Shown here: positions 49,845-58,103 of the stretch, piece by piece | Layout: each line of letters opens with the position of its first letter | Position numbering within the stretch: the stretch's first letter is position 1 | Assembly (NCBI RefSeq): GCF_019599275.1 | Contig: NZ_JAHZTD010000001.1 | Coordinates: 1,240,001 to 1,304,000 of the forward strand | Length of the DNA: 64,000 nt | Source of the DNA: Hymenobacter sp. HSC-4F20 | Lineage (GTDB): Bacteria > Bacteroidota > Bacteroidia > Cytophagales > Hymenobacteraceae | Direction of reading: 5' to 3' | Program-made: the position numbers and the translations under genes | The notes under the pieces: model-generated | What the model was told of the DNA's origin: nothing | Seen by the model: only the letters and a program-made list of their open reading frames with translations | The model's database searches: none

Positions 49845-50885
49845 ATGGAATTTACCGTAGGTCAGATAGCAGAAGTACTGCGCGGAACCGTGGAAGGAGA
49901 CGCCACGCAGCAAATCAACCGCTTGGCGAAAATTGAAGAAGCCCGGGCGGGTGCCCTCTCCTTTCTTTCGAACCCGAAGTACGAGCCCTACCTCTACACC
50001 ACAGGCGCTTCGGCCGTAATTGTCAGCCGCGGCCTGGAGCTAAAGCAGTCCACGGGCGCCGCTCTTATCCGGGTAGACGACCCGTACACCAGCTTCACTA
50101 CCCTGCTGGAATTCTACCAACAAGCCACCCGCACCGGCAAGCGCGGCGTGGAGGAGCCTGCCTACCTGGCGGCCAGTGCCACCATCGGCGAAAACCACTA
50201 CCGCGGCGCTTTTTCCTACATCGGTGAGAACTGCGAGATTGGCCGCGACGTCGTGATTTTTCCTCACGTGTTCATCGGCGACCGGTGCAAAATCGGCGAC
50301 GGCACCATCCTCTACGCCGGGGCCAAGGTGTACGCCGAAACCGTTATTGGCAACCGGTGCACCATTCATGCCGGGGCCGTTATCGGCTCCGATGGCTTCG
50401 GCTTTGCCCCCCAGCCCGACGGTTCCTACCGCCCCATTCCGCAGATTGGCAACGTGGTGCTCGAAGACAACGTGAGCGTAGGGGCGAATGCCACCATCGA
50501 CTGCGCTACCATGGGCTCGACCATCATCCGGGAGGGTGCTAAAATCGACAACCTCGTGCAGATTGCCCACAACGTGGAAGTGGGCCGCCACACAGTTATT
50601 GCCTCCCAGTCGGGTGTATCGGGCTCCACCAAAATCGGCGACTTCTGCGTGCTGGCCGGCCAGACCGGAATAGCGGGTCACCTGAGCCTGGCTAACCGCA
50701 CCACCGTTACGGCTCAGTCGGGCGTGGGCAAATCCATTAAGGAAGAAGGCGTGCTGCTCCAAGGCTCTCCGGCCTTCAATCTGCGCGACAGTCTGCGCGC
50801 CAACGCCATCTTCCGCCACTTGCCAGACCTGGAGCGCCGCCTCACCCAGCTGGAACGCAGCCGTACCGAACCGGAAAAGCCCTAG
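49845..50885 (+). CDS. lpxD: UDP-3-O-(3-hydroxyacyl)glucosamine N-acyltransferase
   Basis: Third step of lipid A synthesis: adds a 3-hydroxyacyl chain from acyl-ACP to the free amino group of the LpxC product. 346 residues: N-terminal uridine-binding domain (FTVGQIAEVLRGTVEGD, GALSFLSNPKY), then a left-handed beta-helix of hexapeptide repeats (about residues 105-300) with the catalytic His in NLVQIAHNVEVG and the motif GSDGFGFAPQPDG. It is followed by lpxC/fabZ and lpxA in the same direction. Confidence 0.96.
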   Translation: MEFTVGQIAEVLRGTVEGDATQQINRLAKIEEARAGALSFLSNPKYEPYLYTTGASAVIVSRGLELKQSTGAALIRVDDPYTSFTTLLEFYQQATRTGKRGVEEPAYLAASATIGENHYRGAFSYIGENCEIGRDVVIFPHVFIGDRCKIGDGTILYAGAKVYAETVIGNRCTIHAGAVIGSDGFGFAPQPDGSYRPIPQIGNVVLEDNVSVGANATIDCATMGSTIIREGAKIDNLVQIAHNVEVGRHTVIASQSGVSGSTKIGDFCVLAGQTGIAGHLSLANRTTVTAQSGVGKSIKEEGVLLQGSPAFNLRDSLRANAIFRHLPDLERRLTQLERSRTEPEKP

Positions 50886-50898
50886 CTTTGCATTTCAA

Positions 50899-51018
50899 GA
50901 GCTGCTGGCTGATAGCTGTTAGCTGTTGGCCCCCGGTTTTTTCTCACCTCATGCCCCTAGCCTTATTCCGTAGGGTTCTGAACGTCGGCTAACGGCTAAC
51001 GGCCAGTAGCTAACAGCT
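50899..51018. repeat. GCTGTTAG-type quasi-palindromic element upstream of lpxC/fabZ
   Basis: The left arm (50899-50930) consists of GAGCTGCTGGCTGATAGCTG-like units and continues TTAGCTGTTGGC. The right arm (50985-51018) is the same repeat inverted, ending CAGTAGCTAACAGCTC. The core is about 54 bp. It ends six bases before the lpxC start codon. Confidence 0.65.
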
Positions 51019-51023
51019 CAAAA

Positions 51024-52418
51024 ATGAACGACAAGCAACATACCATTAAGGCTCCCGTCACCGTGAGTGGCATCGGCCTTCATACCGGCGTGCAGGCCAC
51101 CATGACGTTCTGCCCCGCACCCATCAACCACGGCTATAAGTTCCAGCGCATTGATTTGCCCGGCCAGCCCCTCGTGGATGCCGACGTCGATAACGTAGTA
51201 GACCTTTCCCGCGGCACTACCATTGAGCAGAACGGCGCCCGCGTGAATACCGTGGAGCATACCCTGGCCGCGCTGGTAGGCTTGCAGATCGATAACGTGC
51301 TGATTCAGCTGGACGGGCCCGAGCCACCCATCATGGATGGCTCCAGCTATGAGTTCATCAAGCCCCTGCAGGAAGCAGGCCTGGAAGAGCAGAACGCCCT
51401 GCGTAACTACTTCGAGATTCCCGACGAAATCCGCTACGTGGATAACGGCCGGGCCGTGGAGCTGGCTGCCCTGCCCCTGAATACCTACCGCCTCACGGTA
51501 ATGGTCGACTACAACTCGCCGGTGCTCGGGTCTCAGCATGCCTCGCTAACCCACATCGACCAGTTCACCTCAGAAATTGCCTCCTCGCGCACCTTCTGTT
51601 TCTTGCACGAGCTGGAAGCGCTCTACAAGCAAAACCTCATCAAAGGCGGCGACCTGAGCAACGCCATTGTGGTAGTAGACCGCGTGGTGAGCGACGACGA
51701 GCTGAGCGAGCTGGCTACCATGCTGGGCAAGCCCAAGGTGGCGGTTAAGAAAGAGGGTATCCTCAACAACGTGGACCTGCGCTACAAGAACGAGCCCGCC
51801 CGCCACAAGCTCCTCGATCTGGTGGGCGACCTGGCCTTGGTAGGCCGCCCGCTGAAAGGTCAAATTCTGGCCGCCCGCCCCGGGCACGCGGCCAACGTGG
51901 CCTTTGCCAAGCGCATCAAGAAAAAAATGATGGAGGCCCATACCAGCGCCGTGCCTTCCTACGACCCCTCGCGCGAGCCGGTGATGGACATCAACAAGAT
52001 TGCCGCCACCCTGCCCCACCGCTACCCCTTCCTGCTCATCGACAAGATTATTCACCTCGATGCCAGCACGGTAACCGGCGTGAAAAACGTGACGATGAAC
52101 GAGCCTTTCTTTCCGGGCCACTTCCCCGGCAACCCCGTGATGCCGGGCGTGCTTCAGATTGAGGCCATGGCCCAAACCGGTGGCATTCTGGTGCTGAACA
52201 CGGTGCCCGACCCCGAAAACTACTGGACCTATTTCCTGGGCATTGAGAACTGCCGCTTCCGCCGCATGGTGAAGCCCGGCGACACCATCATCTTCAAGTG
52301 CGACCTCACCGCTCCTATCAAGCGCGGCATTGCCAAGATGAGCGGCAAGGCCTACGTGAACGGGAAGGTGGTGATGGAAGCCGAAATGTCGGCCAGTATT
52401 GTCCGGAAAGACGCCTAG
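51024..52418 (+). CDS. lpxC/fabZ: Bifunctional LpxC deacetylase / FabZ dehydratase
   Basis: A 464-residue fusion typical of Bacteroidota. Residues 1 to about 300 are LpxC, the zinc deacetylase that commits UDP-3-O-acyl-GlcNAc to lipid [28 protein letters not shown] (zinc His), [19 protein letters not shown] and [17 protein letters not shown] (zinc His, Asp). Residues about 315-464 are FabZ, (3R)-hydroxyacyl-ACP dehydratase: [17 protein letters not shown] (His), and [22 protein letters not shown] (Glu). Joining them couples use of hydroxyacyl-ACP in lipid A and in fatty-acid synthesis. Confidence 0.97.
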   Translation: MNDKQHTIKAPVTVSGIGLHTGVQATMTFCPAPINHGYKFQRIDLPGQPLVDADVDNVVDLSRGTTIEQNGARVNTVEHTLAALVGLQIDNVLIQLDGPEPPIMDGSSYEFIKPLQEAGLEEQNALRNYFEIPDEIRYVDNGRAVELAALPLNTYRLTVMVDYNSPVLGSQHASLTHIDQFTSEIASSRTFCFLHELEALYKQNLIKGGDLSNAIVVVDRVVSDDELSELATMLGKPKVAVKKEGILNNVDLRYKNEPARHKLLDLVGDLALVGRPLKGQILAARPGHAANVAFAKRIKKKMMEAHTSAVPSYDPSREPVMDINKIAATLPHRYPFLLIDKIIHLDASTVTGVKNVTMNEPFFPGHFPGNPVMPGVLQIEAMAQTGGILVLNTVPDPENYWTYFLGIENCRFRRMVKPGDTIIFKCDLTAPIKRGIAKMSGKAYVNGKVVMEAEMSASIVRKDA

Positions 52419-52423
52419 TTTTC

Positions 52424-52525
52424 AATTAGTAATTAATACTTAGGAATGAACAATTCTCATACGACATTCGCTTTGCGGGTCGTTGAGGCAATTCTTAATT
52501 ATTAATTCTTAATTACTAATTACCC
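52424..52525. repeat. AT-type quasi-palindromic intergenic element, copy 3
   Basis: The left arm (52424-52449) reads AATTAGTAATTAATACTTAG then GAATGA. The right arm (52490-52525) is the inverse of AATTAGTAATTAAGAATTA and carries one more unit. The core is about 40 bp, unlike those of copies 1 and 2. It fills the gap between lpxC/fabZ and lpxA, ending just before the lpxA start. Confidence 0.75.
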
Positions 52526-52530
52526 AACGA

Positions 52531-53331
52531 ATGAACCAGCCGCTCGCCTACATTCACCCCGAAGCTAAAATCGCCCAGAACGTGGTGGTGGAGCCGTTCA
52601 CGACCATCGACAAGGACGTGGAAATCGGGGAAGGCACCTGGATTGGACCCAACGTGACGATTATGGCGGGGGCCCGCATTGGCAAGAACTGCAAGATTTT
52701 TCCGGGCGCGGTGATTGCCGCCCAGCCCCAGGACTTGAAGTTTGCCGGCGAGAAAACCACCGTGCATATCGGTGACAATACCGTTATCCGGGAATGCGTG
52801 ACGGTAAACCGCGGCACCGTGGACAAGCTCAAAACCGTGGTGGGCAGCAATTGTCTGCTGATGGCCTACGTACACATTGCCCACGACTGCGTTATCGGCG
52901 ACAACTGTATTCTGGCCAACACGGTGCAGGTAGCGGGCCACGTGGAGGTCGGCGACTACGCCATTGTGGGTGGCTCCTCGGCTATTCACCAGTTTGTGCG
53001 CATCGGGGCACACGCCATGATTTCGGGCGGCTCTCTGATTCGCAAAGACGTGCCGCCCTTCGTGAAGGCCGGCCGCGAGCCACTCAGCTACGCCGGCATC
53101 AACAGCATCGGGCTGCGTCGGCGGGGCTTCTCCGACCAGAAGATTTCCGAGATTCAGCAGCTCTACCGCCTTTTGTTCATGAGCGGGCTGAACAATGCCG
53201 CCGCCCTCGACCAGATTGAGCTGGAGCTGGCCCCTTCCCCCGAGCGCGACGAGGTAGTGAACTTTATCCGCAATTCGGGTCGCGGCGTGATTAAGGGCTA
53301 CGGCCGTAATGGCAACGGCAACGGCGAATAA
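52531..53331 (+). CDS. lpxA: Acyl-ACP:UDP-N-acetylglucosamine O-acyltransferase
   Basis: First step of lipid A synthesis, transfer of a 3-hydroxyacyl group to UDP-GlcNAc. 266 residues: hexapeptide-repeat beta-helix starting IHPEAKIAQNVVVEPFTTID, with the catalytic His in AYVHIAHDCVIGDNCI and GSSAIHQFVRIGAHAMISGG; C-terminal helical domain from YAGINSIGLRRRGFSDQ. A short Asn/Gly tail ends the protein. Last gene of the lpxD-lpxC/fabZ-lpxA series. Confidence 0.96.
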   Translation: MNQPLAYIHPEAKIAQNVVVEPFTTIDKDVEIGEGTWIGPNVTIMAGARIGKNCKIFPGAVIAAQPQDLKFAGEKTTVHIGDNTVIRECVTVNRGTVDKLKTVVGSNCLLMAYVHIAHDCVIGDNCILANTVQVAGHVEVGDYAIVGGSSAIHQFVRIGAHAMISGGSLIRKDVPPFVKAGREPLSYAGINSIGLRRRGFSDQKISEIQQLYRLLFMSGLNNAAALDQIELELAPSPERDEVVNFIRNSGRGVIKGYGRNGNGNGE

Positions 53332-53352
53332 GCCTAGAAGTAAGACCTGAGG

Positions 53353-53406
53353 AGCGTAGAGCGTAAGGGGTGTTCTGCTGTAAGACATCCTTTTACGCTC
53401 TACGCT
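53353..53406. repeat. GCGTAGA-type quasi-palindrome between lpxA and the ABC ATPase
   Basis: AGCGTAGAGCGTAAGGGGTG (53353-53372) and the inverse, CATCCTTTTACGCTCTACGC and T (53386-53406), enclose 13 bases. The units repeat within the arm (AGCGTAG-AGCGTAA), as in the other elements. Confidence 0.65.
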
Positions 53407-53427
53407 TTTCTCTCTAAGCTCTATACC

Positions 53428-54060
53428 ATGCAAATTACCGCTACCGGGCTGGGCAAGCGCTTCGCCCGGGACTGGATTTTCCGGGACCTGACCCACACGT
53501 TTCAGCCTGGCACGGCCACGGCTATTCTAGGCCCTAACGGGGCCGGCAAGAGCACATTGCTCAACACCCTGTCTGGGCAGATTCTGCCGACTACTGGCAC
53601 GCTGAGCTACGAGCACGCTGGCCGCACGGTGGCCGTGGAAGATGTACCGCCGCGGCTAGCTTACGCCGCGCCCTACTTAGAGCTGATTGAGGAACTGACC
53701 CTTACTGAGCAGATTCAGTTTCATACTCGCTTCAAGCCCCTACGCCCGGGCCTGACAGCGGAGCAGCTAATCAGCATTATGTACCTGGAGAAGTCGCGGC
53801 ACAAGCTGGTGCGCGACTTCTCCTCCGGCATGAAGCAGCGCCTCAAGCTGGCCCTGGCCCTATACGCCGATACCCCCCTACTCCTGCTCGACGAGCCCAC
53901 CACCAACCTCGACCGCACCGGCGTGGAATGGTACCTGGAGCACATACAGGCTACCCTCCCCGGCCGCACTATACTGGTTTCCAGCAATGTACCCGAGGAA
54001 TATGACTTCTGCCAGCAACAGTTGCGCATCACTGACTTTGGGGCCAAAGCAGCACGGTAG
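53428..54060 (+). CDS. ABC transporter ATP-binding protein
   Basis: A 210-residue ATPase: Walker A LGPNGAGKSTLLNTLSG, Q-loop region near YAAPYLELIEELTL, signature DFSSGMKQRLKLALAL, Walker B LLLLDEPTTNLD and a switch region ILVSSNVPEEYDFC where the usual His is not obvious. No membrane subunit is next to it, so it works with a distant permease. Probably an exporter-type ATPase, given its resemblance to CcmA/NatA patterns. Confidence 0.88.
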   Translation: MQITATGLGKRFARDWIFRDLTHTFQPGTATAILGPNGAGKSTLLNTLSGQILPTTGTLSYEHAGRTVAVEDVPPRLAYAAPYLELIEELTLTEQIQFHTRFKPLRPGLTAEQLISIMYLEKSRHKLVRDFSSGMKQRLKLALALYADTPLLLLDEPTTNLDRTGVEWYLEHIQATLPGRTILVSSNVPEEYDFCQQQLRITDFGAKAAR

Positions 54061-54354
54061 CCTGGAAGTGCGCCGCAAGCGCGGCACTCCCAGGCTCGGT
54101 TAAAGCTTTGCGGGGGGCCGGAGCAGCAACCAGAAAAGCTAGCTAGATAGCGGCCGTGCCTTGGGCCTGGCACGGCCGCTACCCAAGAGGTGGCGGTATC
54201 TGAAGTACGCGCCCGTGCCGGGTTAAACGCCACCGTAGGCCTGGATTCGTACTTTCCTCGCAACCTTCGCAACCATTCCGCGCGTATCTTCGCATTCTGA
54301 ACGCTGCGGCACCTTTCACTTGAACTTTTCACCCTTACTGACCCTAGCAAGGCC

Positions 54355-54723
54355 ATGAGACAATACGACGACCTCGACGACGACCTTTTCGACGATGACG
54401 ACGAGATAGACAATTTCGCTAAAACCGGCGGCAGTAAAACGCGCGGTAATTCCGAAGACCAGCTTTCGGCCAAGTATGCCGACTACCTGATGTGGCGTGA
54501 CACCGGCTCCTCGCATGATGAGGCGCTGGATTTGGCCAGCATGACTGAGGACGAGTTTGCTACCGCTGAAGCCGCCGAGGACCCCGATGGCAGCCGCGGC
54601 TTCAGCAGCCTTGACGATGACGATGACTTCGGCGACGAGGAGGACGATGACGACAGCGGCTACGGCAGCCACCGCACCGGCAGCGGCCGCCGCAGCTCTG
54701 GCTACGATGATGACGATTTTTAA
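54355..54723 (+). CDS. Asp/Glu-rich low-complexity protein
   Basis: 122 residues. N-terminus MRQYDDLDDDLFDDDDEIDN and C-terminal part SSLDDDDDFGDEEDDDDSGY are aspartate blocks; between them lies a short regular segment LSAKYADYLMWRDTGSSHDEALDLASMTEDEF that may fold as two helices. It is extremely acidic and probably disordered. No family recognised; metal binding or interaction with basic proteins is possible. A TATCTTCG promoter-like element lies about 70 bp upstream, and a perfect hairpin terminator follows. Confidence 0.65.
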   Translation: MRQYDDLDDDLFDDDDEIDNFAKTGGSKTRGNSEDQLSAKYADYLMWRDTGSSHDEALDLASMTEDEFATAEAAEDPDGSRGFSSLDDDDDFGDEEDDDDSGYGSHRTGSGRRSSGYDDDDF

Positions 54724-54764
54724 CACCTAGCTAGGCAAGGTTGCGCTGGCAGACCACGCAACCC

Positions 54765-54806
54765 ATAAGAAAGCCCCGTTCCTATTTCGGAACGGGGCTT
54801 TCTTAT
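54765..54806 (+). terminator. Bidirectional terminator after the Asp-rich protein gene
   Basis: An 18-bp perfect stem, ATAAGAAAGCCCCGTTCC with its complement around TATTTC. It lies between converging genes. Confidence 0.85.
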
Positions 54807-54834
54807 GGAAGATAAACAACGGCTGGCTGGTAAA

Positions 54835-55596
54835 TCAGCTCTGCTTCTTGCCGAACACGCGCTTGAGCAGCTCGGTGGTACGGGCCACGGGGTTTTCCCG
54901 GATGTTCGCCTCCTCCTGCGCAATAAGCGTAAACAAGCCGTCGATGGCCTTGCCGGTGGCGTACTGGTTTAAGTCGGTCTGGACGGGCTTAACCAGCGGA
55001 ATCCGGTTGTAGCGCGTGGTCAGGTCCGTGTAGTAGCGGGTGGCGCCTACCTGGTCGAGGCTTTTCTGCACGATAGGCTTGAAGGCCACCGTGAGCTGCT
55101 CGGTAGTCGTGCGCTTGAGGTAGGTGGTAGCGGCGTCCTTTTCGCCTGTCAGGATGCCCCACACGTCTTTAAAAGTCAGGCTTTTGATAGCCGTCAGGAA
55201 AATGGGCTTGGCGCTCTTGGCGGCCTCCTCGGCTCCCCGGTTCAAAGTCAGCTCAAACCGGTCTACCTGGCTGCCCAGCCCAAGGGAGCGAAGTGTGGTA
55301 GCCACGCGCTGAGCATCGGCCGGAAAGGGAATGCGGATAAGCTTGTTTAAATAAAACCCATCCTGCTGTGAAGCCTGATCGGCGCCCTTACTGATGCCCT
55401 GAATTAGGGCTTCCTTGAGGCCGCGGGCCGCCTCATCCTGGCTGATGGTGCCAGTGTTGCCCGCTTTGCTGGCCGTAGTGGCAGGAATGGTAGTTTTTAG
55501 AATGTCGCCGAGTTTGGACAGCTTAATCTGGGCCGAGGCAGCAACGTTGAGGCCCAGCAGGGCCACGGGCAACACGAAAAGACGGCGGTAGTTCAT
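54835..55596 (-). CDS. DUF4197 family exported protein (copy 1)
   Basis: 253 residues with a signal peptide (MNYRRLFVLPVALLGLNVAASA) and a DUF4197 domain over most of the rest: DEAARGLKEALIQGISKGADQ, LIRIPFPADAQRVATTLRSLG, FLTAIKSLTFKDVWGILTGEKDAATTYLKRTT and the end ATGKAIDGLFTLIAQEEANI. Function unknown; predicted all-helical and periplasmic. The ATG at 55596 gives a proper signal peptide. A paralog lies next to it in the same direction, 134 bp upstream. Confidence 0.85.
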   Translation of the reverse strand: MNYRRLFVLPVALLGLNVAASAQIKLSKLGDILKTTIPATTASKAGNTGTISQDEAARGLKEALIQGISKGADQASQQDGFYLNKLIRIPFPADAQRVATTLRSLGLGSQVDRFELTLNRGAEEAAKSAKPIFLTAIKSLTFKDVWGILTGEKDAATTYLKRTTTEQLTVAFKPIVQKSLDQVGATRYYTDLTTRYNRIPLVKPVQTDLNQYATGKAIDGLFTLIAQEEANIRENPVARTTELLKRVFGKKQS

Positions 55597-55729
55597 GGTA
55601 GTAGAAGGCAATACAGATGCTGGTCAGGACTTGGCAGAAACCGGACCAACTTCGGATTATTAGCCGAACGAAGACCGGTTTTCTAGAGTAAACGGCCCAA
55701 CTCATCGACGCGGACCGCTACCCCATCTA

Positions 55730-56557
55730 TTACTTGCCAAACACGCGCTTAAGCAGGGCGCTACCCTGAGCGGCCGGGTTCTGACGGATGCGGCCCTCCT
55801 CGGTGGCAATCAGGGCAAACAGGCCATCTACCGTTTTTTCGGTGGCGTAGGGCACCAGCTGCGGGTTGAGCGGCGTGACCAGCGGAATCTTGTTGTAGCG
55901 GGCTACCATTTCGGCGTAGAGCCGGGTGGCACCGGTTTTCTCCAGCGACTGCTGTACTGTGGGCTGAAAAGCGGTGCGTAAGTCGGCGGCCGTTTTCTCG
56001 TAGAGCAGCGTGGTTGCCGCATCGTGCTCCTGACTGGTGGCCAGCGTGAGGGCATCCTGCAAGCTTAAGTTTTGCACCGCATTCAAAAAAATAGGCTTGG
56101 CTTGGGTGGCGGCCGTTTCAGCGGCGCGGTTCAGGGCTACCTCGAAGTTGCTGACCAAGGCGCCGGCTTTTAGCTTGCGCAGGGTAGCGGCTACCAGTTC
56201 TGCCTCAGGCGGGAACGGAATACGAATATCCGCATTGCCGTTGAAGCCGTCGGTTGCTCCGGCCTGGGCTACGGCGCTGCTAACGCCTTGGCTCAGGGCC
56301 TCGCGCAGGCCGCCGGCAGCTTCCTCGGCCGTGAGCGGGACTTTCACCGGGGCGACTGGGGCTGCCGCAGCAGTAGTTTTGATAGTGGTGGCCTTGGTGG
56401 TCGTGGTTTTTTTGGCCGGAGTGGTTTTCTTGGCCGTTGTGGTCTTTTTGGCCGTCGACGTGGTCTTTTTCGTCGTGGTTGTAGTTTGGGCAGCGGCGAG
56501 CTGCACGGTGGTCAGTGCCAGGGCCAGACCAAGGGCGAAAGGGCGGAGGGGAATCAT
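55730..56557 (-). CDS. DUF4197 family exported protein (copy 2) with Lys/Thr-rich linker
   Basis: 275 residues: signal peptide (MIPLRPFALGLALALTTVQLAAA), then about 45 residues made of TTKK/AKK-type repeats, then the DUF4197 domain (EEAAGGLREALSQGVSSAVAQ, IRIPFPPEAELVAATLRKL, EKTVDGLFALIATEEGRI, RNPAAQGSALLKRVFGK). The two paralogs align through the whole domain, pointing to tandem duplication. The basic repeat segment is missing in copy 1 and may bind an acidic surface such as LPS or nucleic acid. Function unknown. Confidence 0.85.
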   Translation of the reverse strand: MIPLRPFALGLALALTTVQLAAAQTTTTTKKTTSTAKKTTTAKKTTPAKKTTTTKATTIKTTAAAAPVAPVKVPLTAEEAAGGLREALSQGVSSAVAQAGATDGFNGNADIRIPFPPEAELVAATLRKLKAGALVSNFEVALNRAAETAATQAKPIFLNAVQNLSLQDALTLATSQEHDAATTLLYEKTAADLRTAFQPTVQQSLEKTGATRLYAEMVARYNKIPLVTPLNPQLVPYATEKTVDGLFALIATEEGRIRQNPAAQGSALLKRVFGK

Positions 56558-56656
56558 ATAACAGAAGAGTGAAAACCAGAAGGCCGTTGCGGCGTTGTTA
56601 GCCCACGGGTTGCCAATATTGCGCCAAATCCGGTTCTCCTCCTAACTCCCTTTGCT

Positions 56657-57907
56657 ATGCCCTCGCTCCCCGACGTTGAAATCATGACTATTGGCGATGA
56701 ACTGCTCTACGGGCAAGTCATCGACACGAATTCGGCCTTTATGGGCCAGGAGCTAGCCAAGCTGGGCCTGCGCGTGCGCCAGATCAGCAGCGTTTCAGAT
56801 CGGGCCGATGAAATCGTGGCTGCCCTGGACCAGGCCCGGCAACGGGCTCAGGTAGTGCTGATGACCGGCGGCCTGGGGCCCACCAAAGACGATTTAACCA
56901 AGCACGTACTGGCTCGCTATTTCGGGGCTGAGCTGGTTATGCATCAGCCTACGCTGGAGCACGTGGAGGGCATCTTCCAGCGCTTCAACCGGCCTATGCT
57001 GGAAGTAAACCGCCAGCAGGCCCTAGTGCCGGCCAACTGCGAGGTGCTGTTCAATGCTGTGGGCACGGCCCCGGGCATGTGGTTTGCGGACCGGGGCACT
57101 GTGTTCGTGAGCATGCCCGGCGTGCCCCACGAAATGAAATACCTCATGACCAACGAAGTGCTGCCCCGCCTGCAGCAGCACTTTCAGACGCCACCCATCG
57201 AACACGTAGTGGTGCAGACCATTGGCCTGGGTGAATCGTTTCTGGCCCAGCAGATTGAGGCTTGGGAAGCAACGTTACCCCCCAACGTGAAACTGGCCTA
57301 CCTGCCCTACCTCGGCGGGGTGCGCCTGCGCCTGACGGGCCACGACGACGGCCAACCCAACCTGCGCCCCCGCATGGAAGCCCTGCTGCCGGAGCTGCGC
57401 ACCCTGCTCGGGGAGCATATCTTTGCCATCGGTGAAATCAAGCTGGAGGAGGCCGTGGGCCAGTTGCTACTGGAACGGGGCCTTAGCGTGGGCACGGCGG
57501 AAAGCTGCACCGGGGGCCTGCTGGCCCACCGCCTCACTAGCATCCCCGGCAGCTCGCGCTATTATCAGGGCAGCATTATTGCCTATTCCAACGATATAAA
57601 AATGCGCGAGTTGGGCGTAAAGCCCGAGACTCTAACCACCCACGGGGCCGTGAGCGAAGCCACTGTAGCCGAAATGGCTGAGGGCTTGCGGCGCCGGCTG
57701 GGGGTAGATGTAGCCCTGGCCACCAGCGGCATTGCCGGCCCCGATGGCGGTACGCCCGACAAACCCATTGGCACCATCTGCTTCGCATATGCCGATGCCA
57801 ACCGCACCGTAACTCGGCAAATCAGCTTTAACCGCGGCCGCCAGCTCAACCTGGAGTATACCACTACGATGGCGCTTAATCTGCTGCGGCTGGAGGTAGG
57901 CAACTAG
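56657..57907 (+). CDS. cinA: CinA family protein (MoCF-like domain + NMN deamidase domain)
   Basis: 416 residues. The N-terminal MoCF/COG1058 domain (about 1-170) has IMTIGDELLYGQVIDTNSAF and LMTGGLGPTKDDLTK; a linker region follows, and the C-terminal PncC/CinA domain (about 255-416) has VGTAESCTGGLLAHRLTS, GSIIAYSNDIKMRELGV, and ALATSGIAGPDGGTPDKPIGT. Such proteins hydrolyse ADP-ribose and deamidate NMN in pyridine nucleotide recycling. Start ATG 56657 gives the normal N-terminus. Confidence 0.94.
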   Translation: MPSLPDVEIMTIGDELLYGQVIDTNSAFMGQELAKLGLRVRQISSVSDRADEIVAALDQARQRAQVVLMTGGLGPTKDDLTKHVLARYFGAELVMHQPTLEHVEGIFQRFNRPMLEVNRQQALVPANCEVLFNAVGTAPGMWFADRGTVFVSMPGVPHEMKYLMTNEVLPRLQQHFQTPPIEHVVVQTIGLGESFLAQQIEAWEATLPPNVKLAYLPYLGGVRLRLTGHDDGQPNLRPRMEALLPELRTLLGEHIFAIGEIKLEEAVGQLLLERGLSVGTAESCTGGLLAHRLTSIPGSSRYYQGSIIAYSNDIKMRELGVKPETLTTHGAVSEATVAEMAEGLRRRLGVDVALATSGIAGPDGGTPDKPIGTICFAYADANRTVTRQISFNRGRQLNLEYTTTMALNLLRLEVGN

Positions 57908-58048
57908 TGAACTGGTGAAATAGTGCGTGTGCTGTTTCGCTGGCGCGACTTGACACAGTAGGGTGCAGGTCCGCACTAGTTGACTACCTCCCCATTCCAC
58001 CAGGTACTCACCTCACAATTTCACTTTTTCACCGCCTCACCATTTCAC
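57907..58048. repeat. GTGAAATGG-type quasi-palindromic element upstream of the E2 gene
   Basis: The left arm GTGAACTGGTGAAATAGTG starts at the last base of the cinA stop. The right arm, about 58008-58048, is built of the inverse units CACCTCACAATTTCAC and CACCGCCTCACCATTTCAC. It matches the arm type at 24039-24162. Confidence 0.6.
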
Positions 58049-58049
58049 T

Positions 58050-58057
58050 TACCTTTG
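58050..58057 (+). promoter_or_regulatory. -7 promoter element of the E2 gene
   Basis: TACCTTTG matches TAnnTTTG, 46 bp before the ATG at 58104. It directly follows the right arm of the quasi-palindromic element. Confidence 0.6.
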
Positions 58058-58103
58058 AGGCTCGAAACCCACCCCACCCTTTTTCCCTAACTACCCCAAC
58101 CGC

